Positions 6,663 through 13,021 of a stretch of 13,021 nucleotides of DNA are shown piece by piece. The notes beneath the pieces were generated by a model, which saw only the letters and a list, made by a program, of their open reading frames with translations, searched no databases and was not told where the DNA came from. Each line of letters opens with the position of its first letter. The stretch's first letter is position 1. Source of the stretch: Acetobacteraceae bacterium (GTDB lineage: Bacteria; Pseudomonadota; Alphaproteobacteria; Acetobacterales; Acetobacteraceae); assembly GCA_027323595.1 (NCBI GenBank), contig DAHWBL010000325.1, positions 1 through 13,021 on the forward strand, in the 5' to 3' direction. The translations under genes were made by a program, and so were the position numbers.

Positions 6663-8117
6663 ATGACCGACCGCAAAACTCCCGCCACACTCACCACCAG
6701 CGCCGGCGCGCCCGTCGCCGACAACCAGAACAGCCTCACCGCCGGCCCGCGCGGCCCGGTGCTGATGCAGGACTGGCAATTGATCGAGAAGCTCGCCCAC
6801 CAGAACCGCGAGCGCATCCCCGAGCGCGTGGTCCACGCCAAAGGCTGGGGCGCGCACGGCACGCTCACCATCACCCACGACATCGCCAGATACAGCCGCG
6901 CCAAATTGTTCGGCGCCGTCGGCAAGACCATCCCGATGCTGGCCCGCTTCTCCACCGTCGCCGGTGAGGCAGGCGCTGCCGACGCCGAGCGCGACGTGCG
7001 CGGCTTCTCGCTGAAATTCTACACCGAGGAAGGCAACTGGGACCTGGTTGGCAACAACACGCCGGTATTCTTCGTGCGCGATCCGCTGAAATTCCCGGAT
7101 TTTATCCACACGCAAAAGCGCCATCCGCGCACCAACCTGCGCTCGCCCACCGCGATGTGGGATTTCTGGTCATTGTCGCCAGAGAGCCTGCACCAGCTCA
7201 CCACCTTGTTCTCGGACCGCGGCGTGCCCACCAGCCCACGCTTCATGAACGGCTATGGCAGCCACACCTACAGCCTGTGGAACGCCGCCGGTGAGCGCTT
7301 CTGGGTAAAGTTCCATTTCAAGACAATGCAAGGCCACCGCCACCTCACCAACGCGCAATCCGCCGAGGTGATCGGGCAGAGCCGCGAGAGCTATCAGGAA
7401 GATTTGTTCGGCGCCATCGAACGCGGCGAGTTCCCGCGCTGGGCAATGAAAATCCAGATCATGCCGGAGCTGGACGCGGACAGGACCAGCTACAACCCGT
7501 TCGATCTCACCAAGGTCTGGCCGCACCAGGACTATCCGCTGATCGATGTCGGCATCGTCGAGCTGAACCGCAACGCCGATAATTATTTCGCCGAAATCGA
7601 GCAGGCCGCCTTCAGCCCCTCCAACGTGGTGCCCGGCATCGGCTTCAGCCCCGACAAGATGCTGCAAGCCCGCATCTTCAGCTATGCCGACGCGCATCGC
7701 TATCGCCTCGGCACGCATTACGAGGCGCTGCCGGTGAACGCACCGAAAGTGCCGGTGCATCACTACCACAAGGACGGCGCGATGCGCTTTTTCCAAAACG
7801 ACACCGGCAATCCGGATGCCTATTACGAGCCGAACTCGTTCGGTGGCCCCGCGCAGGGCCCGACGGTGAAGGAGCCGCCCTTGCGCATCAGCGGTGACGC
7901 TGACCGCTACGACCACCGCGCCGGCAAGGACGATTTCATCCAGCCGGCGGCATTGTTCGCCCTGTTCGACCAGGCACAGAAGCAGCGCCTGTTCGCCAAC
8001 ATCGCGGCCTCCATGACAGGTGTGCCCGAGCATATCGTCGCGCGTCAGCTCGCCCTGTTCACCAGCGTCGATCCTGCCTACGGCGCGGGCGTGCGCGCCG
8101 CGCTCGCCGCGCGGTAG
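6663..8117 (+). CDS. katA: Monofunctional heme catalase (small-subunit, clade 3-like)
   Basis: Catalase converts hydrogen peroxide to water and oxygen, usually as a cytoplasmic tetramer. At 484 residues it matches the small-subunit class and lacks the extra C-terminal domain of large-subunit catalases. The catalytic His58 is in VVHAKG (56-61), the catalytic Asn131 in DLVGNNTP (127-134), and the heme-ligating Tyr341 in RIFSYADAHRYRLG. The distal-side RFSTVAGE (95-102) and RDxRGF blocks are intact. A minor difference is Trp62 after HAKG, where many catalases have Ala or Ser. AGGGG about eight bases upstream supports the ATG at 6663. There is no signal peptide. It is probably monocistronic: divergent from the amidohydrolase upstream and ending at a strong hairpin downstream. 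It may protect against peroxide made by flavin enzymes nearby, but general stress defence is equally likely. Regulation could not be inferred; no OxyR-type site was found. Confidence 0.97.
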   Translation: MTDRKTPATLTTSAGAPVADNQNSLTAGPRGPVLMQDWQLIEKLAHQNRERIPERVVHAKGWGAHGTLTITHDIARYSRAKLFGAVGKTIPMLARFSTVAGEAGAADAERDVRGFSLKFYTEEGNWDLVGNNTPVFFVRDPLKFPDFIHTQKRHPRTNLRSPTAMWDFWSLSPESLHQLTTLFSDRGVPTSPRFMNGYGSHTYSLWNAAGERFWVKFHFKTMQGHRHLTNAQSAEVIGQSRESYQEDLFGAIERGEFPRWAMKIQIMPELDADRTSYNPFDLTKVWPHQDYPLIDVGIVELNRNADNYFAEIEQAAFSPSNVVPGIGFSPDKMLQARIFSYADAHRYRLGTHYEALPVNAPKVPVHHYHKDGAMRFFQNDTGNPDAYYEPNSFGGPAQGPTVKEPPLRISGDADRYDHRAGKDDFIQPAALFALFDQAQKQRLFANIAASMTGVPEHIVARQLALFTSVDPAYGAGVRAALAAR

Positions 8118-8124
8118 GAGGCGT

Positions 8125-8157
8125 CCGCCGGGCCGCTACTCCGCGGCGGCCCGGCGG
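8125..8157. terminator. Bidirectional terminator-like hairpin between catalase and LLM oxidoreductase
   Basis: A perfect 12-bp inverted repeat, CCGCCGGGCCGC (8125-8136) and GCGGCCCGGCGG (8146-8157), flanks a nine-base loop. It begins eight bases after the catalase stop and covers the stop codon and last codons of the convergent oxidoreductase gene. There is no T-run, so it may act as an intrinsic-like or processing/stability hairpin for both transcripts. Confidence 0.6.
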
Positions 8158-9239
8158 CCCATCGCCGCGTTCACCGCCGGCAGCACCTTCTCGGCGGCCA
8201 GGATCATCGACCGGCGCCCCAGCTCGCGATCCCGCCAGTCCTTGCCGGCATACAGCAGGGTGCCGAACTCACCGACCTCGTCCTGGAACTGCATGATCTC
8301 GTCAGCGACCTTGTCGGGCGTGCCCCAGATCACCAGATTTTCGCACACATAATCGAGCGTCACCTGCTCGTCGGGCATGTCACGGCTTTTCTTGAACAGC
8401 TCGGCGCGGCCGTTCTTCACCAGCTTGGTCAAAAGTGAGTTGTAATAAGCGCGATAGGGGCTCTGCGGTCCGGTGGCATATTCCCGCGCGGTTGCCAGAT
8501 CATCAGCCACGAACACGCTTTTTGCCACCCGCCAGTTCGCCGGATCGGCCGGCCGGCCGACGCGGGTGCAGCCCTCGACATAGCGAGGCCAATGGCTTTT
8601 CACCCACACCGGCATCAGGAAGTTCGCCGAAATCGGGTCCCAGCCACGCGCCGCCGCCTCGGTCACGCCCTTGGAATGCGGCGCAACCGCTGTCACCACA
8701 ATCGGCGGGTGCGGGCGCTGCAACGGACGCGCCACGAAACCCTGGCCGATCTCGGCCATCAATGTGCGCTCGGTGGTGATGTTCCAGTATTTTCCTTGAA
8801 TATTATAAGGCGGCTCCTGCGACCACAGCGCCAGAACGGCGTTGATCGCCTCCAGAAACATCTCGTTGCGGTTGGCATCCAGATTGCCGAACACCTCGGC
8901 GTCGGACAACAATCCGCCCGGGCTGATGCCGAAAATCAACCGCCCATCCAACAGATGATCCAGCATCGCCAGTTGGGACGCGACCGTCGCGGGATGGGTG
9001 TTGGGCATGTTGACCGTGCCGGTGCCCAACCGGATGTTCTTGGTGGCGTCAACCAAAGTGGCGATGAAGGTGACGCAGGAGGTGATGTTCTCCGCCCGGT
9101 CGGTGACATGCTCGCCGACCAGGCCTTCGACAAAGCCCAGCTCATCGGCGAGGATGAAGGCTTCACGGTCCTCGCGCAGGCTTTGCCGCCAATCCTTGTC
9201 CATCGGATGGATCGGCATGGTGAAAAACCCAAGCTTCAT
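8136..9239 (-). CDS. LLM-class flavin-dependent oxidoreductase (LimB-like)
   Basis: This is a bacterial-luciferase-fold protein of 367 residues, the usual size for limonene 1,2-monooxygenase-like members. Family features are the N-terminal MKLGFFTMP strand, ADELGFVEGLVGEH (31-44), NIRLGTGTVNMP (68-79), HPATVASQLAMLDHLLDGR (82-100) and FGISPGG (103-109), which form the flavin/phosphate-binding face. Such enzymes use reduced FMN and O2 to oxygenate terpenes, aldehydes or other organics, or use F420 in some lineages. No flavin reductase is in the window, so the reductant must come from elsewhere. The start at 9239 follows GAGCGGGG. A TATAAT box lies about 60 bases upstream, between this gene and the LysR gene. 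Together with the LysR regulator it suggests an inducible catabolic unit. The substrate is unknown. Confidence 0.9.
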   Translation of the reverse strand: MKLGFFTMPIHPMDKDWRQSLREDREAFILADELGFVEGLVGEHVTDRAENITSCVTFIATLVDATKNIRLGTGTVNMPNTHPATVASQLAMLDHLLDGRLIFGISPGGLLSDAEVFGNLDANRNEMFLEAINAVLALWSQEPPYNIQGKYWNITTERTLMAEIGQGFVARPLQRPHPPIVVTAVAPHSKGVTEAAARGWDPISANFLMPVWVKSHWPRYVEGCTRVGRPADPANWRVAKSVFVADDLATAREYATGPQSPYRAYYNSLLTKLVKNGRAELFKKSRDMPDEQVTLDYVCENLVIWGTPDKVADEIMQFQDEVGEFGTLLYAGKDWRDRELGRRSMILAAEKVLPAVNAAMGRRAAAE

Positions 9240-9297
9240 GGCGCGCCCCGCTCATTGTTGGTGGCCTTGTGATACCGGCTTCAGCGGCATCGGTGGA

Positions 9298-9314
9298 ATT
9301 ATAAGATCAATCTA
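9298..9314 (-). promoter_or_regulatory. Candidate -10 box and LysR-type site upstream of the LLM gene
   Basis: On the minus strand a perfect TATAAT occupies 9303-9298. Next to it is the dyad AGAT-CA-ATCT (9304-9313), which also fits the T-N11-A pattern of LysR-type sites (T at 9302, A at 9314). The -35 is weak, as at an activator-dependent promoter, though a site this close to the -10 would fit repression better. It lies in the 81-base gap before the LLM gene, so that gene may have its own promoter. Confidence 0.35.
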
Positions 9315-9320
9315 GCCGCA

Positions 9321-10250
9321 TCACGATTCTTGATGCGCCACCTGCTCCCAGGCGGCTGACTGCTCGCGTCCCTCCTGTTCCAGCAACTCCAGAAACACCT
9401 CCGCCGCGGGCGCCAGCGCACGCCGCGCCGGCTCGATCAACATCAGATCAAGGCTCAAGGCAGGGCCCACGATCGGGTTCGCCGTCAGCCGCGGCCCGAC
9501 ATCGCGCCCCATCATGATCGCCGGCAGAATCGTCACCCAATCACTGCGCCCGACGAAATCCAGCGTGGCGAACATCGCATCGAGCTCGATCACCCGCGAG
9601 ATCTCGGCGCCCACGGTGGCGCAATAGGTCTCCAGCGTCAGCCGCCGGGTGTTCGCCCGGCTCGGCAGCACCAGGTGCAGCGGCCCACGTCGAACCAGGC
9701 GCACCGGCCCCGGCGTCGCCGCATTGGCATCCGCGCGCGCCACCAGGAATTCCGGCGTGCTCAGGAAATGCCGACAGCGCAGCCCCGCATCGCCGGCAAA
9801 GCCGGGCACGATCGCGAAATCCAGATCACCGGCCCGCACCATCTGCGTCAGCGCGCCGCTATAGGCCTCCACGACGCGCACATCCACATTGGGATGCGCC
9901 TCCAGAAACCGCGTCAGCGCCGGGGCCACCGAACAGCGCGTCATCGTCGGCATCAGCCCCACGGTGATCTGCCCGTCCAGCCCATGCGCGAACGCCGACG
10001 CCGCCCGGCTCGCCGCGTCATGGGCGCGGATCACATCGATGCAGCGCCGATAATAGGCATCGCCCGCCGGCGTCGGGCTGATCCGGCCATGATCGCGGGT
10101 GAACAGCCGCACGCCGAACCCATCCTCCAGATTGCGCACATGCTGCGACACGCCCGATTGGGTGGCGCACTCGCGCTGCGCGGCCAGCGTGAAGGAACGC
10201 TCCTCGTAGGCCGCAACGAACAGCCTGATATCGCGCAACGAACCCTGCAT
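9321..10250 (-). CDS. LysR-family transcriptional regulator
   Basis: This 309-residue LTTR is of normal length. The N-terminal winged helix-turn-helix is clear: LRDIRLFVAAYEERSFTLAA (5-24), then QSGVSQHVRNLEDGFGVRLFTR (31-52) and the ISPTPAGDAYYRR wing/linker. The effector-binding domain begins near residue 93 (GQITVGLMPTM) and has the usual AGDLDFAIVPG segment. LTTRs typically bind T-N11-A sites as tetramers and activate a divergent or adjacent gene in response to a pathway metabolite. Here it is divergent from the GST gene and directly upstream of the LLM oxidoreductase gene on the same strand, so both are plausible targets. The start at 10250 follows GGGAAG at short spacing. The inducer cannot be inferred. 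Confidence 0.95.
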   Translation of the reverse strand: MQGSLRDIRLFVAAYEERSFTLAAQRECATQSGVSQHVRNLEDGFGVRLFTRDHGRISPTPAGDAYYRRCIDVIRAHDAASRAASAFAHGLDGQITVGLMPTMTRCSVAPALTRFLEAHPNVDVRVVEAYSGALTQMVRAGDLDFAIVPGFAGDAGLRCRHFLSTPEFLVARADANAATPGPVRLVRRGPLHLVLPSRANTRRLTLETYCATVGAEISRVIELDAMFATLDFVGRSDWVTILPAIMMGRDVGPRLTANPIVGPALSLDLMLIEPARRALAPAAEVFLELLEQEGREQSAAWEQVAHQES

Positions 10251-10288
10251 GGCGCTTCCCGTGTTGTTCCTGCCCCGCGAGACGACGA

Positions 10289-10301
10289 TACATCATGTCC
10301 A
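10289..10301. promoter_or_regulatory. Candidate LysR-type binding site between LysR and GST genes
   Basis: The 98-base divergent gap contains the dyad ACAT-C-ATGT (10290-10298) within a T-N11-A frame (T10289, A10301), the form expected of a LysR autoregulatory site. It is about 50 bases upstream of the GST start and 40 from the LysR start. T-N11-A is a loose pattern, so support is weak without comparative data. Confidence 0.3.
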
Positions 10302-10349
10302 AAATCGCAAATCCGCGCCAGACTGGGCATGCAACGGGGGAGACACGCG

Positions 10350-11003
10350 ATGGATGATCTGGTTCTCTACGGCTTCTGGCGCTCGATCGCGAGCTACCGT
10401 GTGCGCGTCGCGCTGCGCCTCAAGAAACTCACCTTCGAGGAGCGCCCGATCGACCTGCTCGCCGGCGCGCAATCCACCCCGCAATTCAGCGCGATCAACG
10501 CGGCCCGCTCCGTGCCGGTGCTGGTCGGACGCGGATTTGTCCTGACCCAGTCCCAGGCAATCATCGAATTTCTTGATGAGACCTACGCGGAACCGAAATT
10601 GCTGCCGCCGGACCCGCTCGAACGCGCCCGTTCGCGTGCGCTCGCGCAACTCACCATCGCCGACACCCATCCGCTGATCGTCCCGAGCGTGCGCCTGCAA
10701 CTGCACGAGCGCTTTGGCGCGGATGACGACGCCACCACGCTCTGGGCGCGGCATTTCCTCGCCCGCGGCCTCGCCACCTACGAGACCCTGCTGGCCACGA
10801 CCCCGACTGCGCCCTGCATCAACGGCACGACACCCGGCCTTGCCGACATCGCGGTGGCCAGCCACGCGGTCGCCGTCAAATTGTTCGGGCTCAGTCTCGA
10901 CACCGCCCCGACCGTCGCAAAATTATTCGCCCACCTCAGCGAATTGCCCGCGTTCGCCGACAGCCATCCGCTGCGCCAGCCAGGCGCGCCGGCACCGGGC
11001 TGA
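10350..11003 (+). CDS. Glutathione S-transferase, zeta-like (maleylacetoacetate isomerase-like)
   Basis: This 217-residue protein has an N-terminal thioredoxin-fold GST domain and a helical C-terminal domain. LYGFWRSIASYRVRVAL (6-22) corresponds to the zeta-class motif that normally reads S-S-C/A before the x-RVR segment; here it is S-I-A, keeping the first Ser (12) but not the second. VPVLV (55-59) and LTQSQAIIEFLDETY (65-79) form the glutathione site, with Gln67-Ser68. ADTHPL (104-109) resembles the DIHPL block of MaiA proteins. Zeta enzymes isomerise maleylacetoacetate or maleylpyruvate in tyrosine, homogentisate or gentisate breakdown, but the changed motif leaves the reaction open. The start at 10350 is set by GGGGGAG seven bases upstream; the frame is open upstream but does not look like GST. 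It is divergent from LysR and ends in a strong hairpin. Confidence 0.85.
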   Translation: MDDLVLYGFWRSIASYRVRVALRLKKLTFEERPIDLLAGAQSTPQFSAINAARSVPVLVGRGFVLTQSQAIIEFLDETYAEPKLLPPDPLERARSRALAQLTIADTHPLIVPSVRLQLHERFGADDDATTLWARHFLARGLATYETLLATTPTAPCINGTTPGLADIAVASHAVAVKLFGLSLDTAPTVAKLFAHLSELPAFADSHPLRQPGAPAPG

Positions 11004-11015
11004 CCGGTGCCGGCG
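10987..11015. terminator. Terminator-like hairpin at the end of the GST gene
   Basis: CGCCGGCACCGG (10987-10998) pairs perfectly with CCGGTGCCGGCG (11004-11015) around the five-base loop GCTGA, which contains the GST stop codon. The convergent amidohydrolase-2 gene stops eight bases further on, so the hairpin can serve both strands. No T-run follows. Confidence 0.6.
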
Positions 11016-11022
11016 GCATCCA

Positions 11023-12093
11023 TCACATCCCCAGCACGCGCCGCGCGTTGCCACCGGTGAGCTTTTCAAGTGTTTCGGAATCCATCCAATCGATGCTGGC
11101 GATATGGCCGACCGGGTCATATTCGCCCATGTCGAACGGATAGTCGGTGCCCATCAAAATCCGATCCGGCCCGAACAATTCAAGCAGATACGCAAGCTGG
11201 TGGGTGCTGAACACCACCGTGTCCAGATACACCTGCCGCAGATAGGTGCTCGGCGGCAGCGGCAGCCCCGCATGGCTGTCCACCCGCGCGCCCCAGGCAT
11301 GGTCGATGCGCCCGATATAGGACGGCAGATAGCCGCCACCATGCACCGCCATCAATTTCAGGTCAGGGAACTTCATCAAGGTTCCCGAGAAAATCAGGTG
11401 ATGCAGCGCGGTCGTCGTTTCCACCGGATTGCCGATGACGTTGTTGAAGTAATATTGCGTGAAGCGCGCGCCCTCGGTGAATCCGTTCGGATGCATCATC
11501 ACGAACGCGCCCAGTTGCTCGGCCCGCGCCCAGAACGGATGGAACTTCTCGTCAGCCAGCTCCTCGCCGTTGACGCTGGTCAGAACCTGCACGCCCTTCA
11601 GCCCGAACTGCCCCATCACCACGTCCAGCTCCGCCACCGCGCGCGCCGGGTCCTGCAACGTCACGGTGCCCAATCCGGCAAGCCGCTGTGGGTTGCGCGC
11701 GACGAAGGCGGCGATGCCTTCATTGACCATTGCATGCGCCTTCGCGGCGATGTCGGGCGGCAGCGCGTAATAGCACTGGTTCGGCGCGGGGGCGACGACC
11801 TGGATGTCGATGCCCATCGCGTCCATCGCGCGCAGCCGCCCATCGAGATCGCGATACATGATCTCGGTCAGATCGCGGTCCTGCGACGCATTCACCGCCT
11901 TCGTCGCCGCATCGGTGTAGAAGGCGAGAGGAATTTTCGAAAAATCCACGTGCGGCCCCGCGAACTTTCCGGCCTCGGGCACCACCACATGGCAATGCAC
12001 GTCAATGGTGGTGCTGCTCGGCCGGCGTGCCCGACCCACCGCGACATGCGTGCGCGCGGCGGTCAGCCCATAGCGGTTGGTCCATTCGATCAT
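11023..12093 (-). CDS. Amidohydrolase family 2 protein, ACMSD-like decarboxylase/hydrolase
   Basis: This is a 356-residue metal-dependent TIM-barrel protein of the Amidohydro_2 family, which includes aminocarboxymuconate-semialdehyde decarboxylase (ACMSD), 5-carboxyvanillate and gamma-resorcylate decarboxylases. The metal ligands are visible: DVHCH (31-35, His33 and His35), MMHPNGF (199-205, His201), AVHGGGYLPSYIGRIDHAW (249-267, His251) and GTDYPFDMGEYDP (315-327, Asp317). The GGGYLPY/IGRI and GTDYPF blocks are very ACMSD-like. The likely chemistry is non-oxidative decarboxylation or hydrolysis of an aromatic or ring-cleavage acid. The ATG at 12093 is preferred to upstream in-frame starts because AGGAA lies seven bases before it and upstream residues have no family character. 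It lies 23 bases downstream of the oxidoreductase gene on the same strand and is probably co-transcribed. Probably cytoplasmic. Confidence 0.9.
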   Translation of the reverse strand: MIEWTNRYGLTAARTHVAVGRARRPSSTTIDVHCHVVVPEAGKFAGPHVDFSKIPLAFYTDAATKAVNASQDRDLTEIMYRDLDGRLRAMDAMGIDIQVVAPAPNQCYYALPPDIAAKAHAMVNEGIAAFVARNPQRLAGLGTVTLQDPARAVAELDVVMGQFGLKGVQVLTSVNGEELADEKFHPFWARAEQLGAFVMMHPNGFTEGARFTQYYFNNVIGNPVETTTALHHLIFSGTLMKFPDLKLMAVHGGGYLPSYIGRIDHAWGARVDSHAGLPLPPSTYLRQVYLDTVVFSTHQLAYLLELFGPDRILMGTDYPFDMGEYDPVGHIASIDWMDSETLEKLTGGNARRVLGM

Positions 12094-12116
12094 CGTGAAG
12101 TTCCTGTGTTGAAAGA

Positions 12117-13021
12117 CTAGATTTTCTCGACCGCCCCGCTTTGGACGGAGCGCATGATGGCAGCAAAGGCACGCACGTTCGCGCGCATCTCCGCCCTTGT
12201 CACCGGATAGGCGCCACCCCCGGCGATGGCCGTCGCGAACGCCTCCAGATTGGCCCGCACCCCCGAAAACGCCGGTGCGAACTGGCTCGACGCGGTGCCG
12301 CCATGCCAGGTGGTGACGATGTCCCACCCGCTCGGCGCCTCAGGATGGGTGCGATCGGTGATCGCCCGCCAACCATGCGCGCCGAACAAGGCAAGCCGCC
12401 CGGCAAAGGGCGTCGCCAGGATCGCATGAATCGTCGCATTGGTGCCACCGGCAAAACCCAGCGTGATGCACAAAGTGTCGCCATTGGCGAAATTCGTCGC
12501 CCGCGTCGACAATCGCGCCCAGACCTCCTCGGGCTCGCCGAGCAGCGCGATGGACAGATCAACCAGATGAATGCCCGTCGCGGACAGCGGCCCCACCGGC
12601 GCGGCCGTCGCCGACAGCCGCCAATTATCGGCGGGCAGGGCGATGAACTTGTCCTGATTGAAATGCGCTTCCACCGCCAGCAAGGTTCCAAACCGTCCGG
12701 CCCGCGCCTCGGCGATCAACTCCTGCACCGCCGGCTCGAAACGCCGCTCATGGCCGATGCCCAGCACCACCCCGGCATGATCCACCGCCGCGAACGCGGC
12801 ATCGGCTTCCTCGACTGTCGTGCACAGCGGCTTTTCGCAGAACACATGCTTGCCCGCATTGGCGGCGGCGACAATCTGGTCGCCATGCATCCGGTGCGGC
12901 GTGCACAAAATCACCGCCTGCACGCGCGGATCATCGAGCGCGCGTTCGAACTGCGCGTCGGTGTCGATACCGACCAGATGCGCCCGCGCCACCGGGTCCG
13001 GATCGATCCCGAGCACCGGGC
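12117..13021 (-). CDS. Gfo/Idh/MocA-family NAD(P)-dependent oxidoreductase, 5' end cut by the window
   Basis: About 300 C-terminal residues are visible; the frame runs off the right edge. What can be seen starts at the end of the second Rossmann strand (VLGIDPDP), so roughly 30 residues with the GxGxxG nucleotide loop are outside; the GTG at 13016 is not a credible start. Diagnostic features are AVILCTPHRMH, the EKPL catalytic-Lys motif (61-64 counting from the GTG codon at 13016), GIGHERRFEPAVQEL, and GIHLVDLSIALLG (148-160), where His150 and Asp153 fit the H-x-x-D active-site motif. The family oxidises or reduces hydroxyl groups of sugars, inositols, or cyclic diols and aldehydes using NAD(P). 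It is immediately upstream of the ACMSD-like gene, suggesting consecutive steps in one pathway. The substrate cannot be determined. Confidence 0.9.
   Translation of the reverse strand, partial: PVLGIDPDPVARAHLVGIDTDAQFERALDDPRVQAVILCTPHRMHGDQIVAAANAGKHVFCEKPLCTTVEEADAAFAAVDHAGVVLGIGHERRFEPAVQELIAEARAGRFGTLLAVEAHFNQDKFIALPADNWRLSATAAPVGPLSATGIHLVDLSIALLGEPEEVWARLSTRATNFANGDTLCITLGFAGGTNATIHAILATPFAGRLALFGAHGWRAITDRTHPEAPSGWDIVTTWHGGTASSQFAPAFSGVRANLEAFATAIAGGGAYPVTRAEMRANVRAFAAIMRSVQSGAVEKI

Noticed and set aside
8136..9239. LLM protein as a RutA-type pyrimidine oxygenase that would join with RidA and the CD-like enzyme
   Set aside because: The sequence pattern is LimB-like and lacks RutA's typical N-terminal blocks. 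It is separated from the transporter locus by the catalase and a hairpin, and it pairs with a LysR gene.
10714..12120. A 468-codon plus-strand frame opposite the ACMSD-like gene
   Set aside because: Low-complexity His/Arg/Gln-rich translation with no recognisable motif. The minus-strand gene has complete metal-binding motifs and a good ribosome binding site.

Overview
The window is GC-rich, tightly packed bacterial DNA whose third codon positions are mostly G or C. This gives long false open frames opposite nearly every real gene. The protein families (a Tat-exported NitT/TauT-type binding protein, a LimB-like flavin oxidoreductase, an ACMSD-like decarboxylase, a zeta-like GST) suggest a high-GC alphaproteobacterium, possibly Acetobacteraceae/Rhodospirillales. 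That placement is inference: no rRNA or phylogenetic marker is present. I see no tRNA, rRNA, CRISPR array, insertion sequence or phage gene.

Layout. (1) 1-396: the 3' end of an alanine-rich gene of unknown function. (2) 470-6483: a likely uptake-and-degradation locus. It holds an MBL-fold hydrolase (+), a RidA-family protein and an ABC substrate-binding protein (both -), then, divergently, an ABC ATPase and two permeases (+, overlapping or nearly so), and a convergent cytosine-deaminase-fold amidohydrolase (-). (3) 6663-8117: a clade-3-type heme catalase (+), divergent from the amidohydrolase. (4) 8136-11003: an LLM-class flavin-dependent oxidoreductase and a LysR regulator (both -), and a divergent zeta-class-like glutathione S-transferase (+). 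(5) 11023-13021: an ACMSD-like metal-dependent hydrolase/decarboxylase preceded by a Gfo/Idh/MocA oxidoreductase (both -, probable operon, the second cut by the window edge).

Working model (inference). The ABC transporter imports a small compound, probably nitrogen-containing given the amidohydrolase and RidA neighbours. The amidohydrolase, RidA protein and MBL hydrolase process it. The right half looks like an accessory catabolic region, perhaps for an aromatic or terpenoid compound: a flavin monooxygenase-like enzyme, a GST/isomerase, a decarboxylase-like amidohydrolase and a dehydrogenase, with one LysR regulator in the middle. The most notable sequence-level signal is that two enzymes lack residues that define their best-known relatives. 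The cytosine-deaminase-fold protein lacks the equivalents of E. coli CodA Glu217, Asp313 and Asp314. The RidA protein lacks the substrate-binding arginine. Both probably act on something other than the textbook substrates. I do not see a clear defence system, mobile element or wholly new system.
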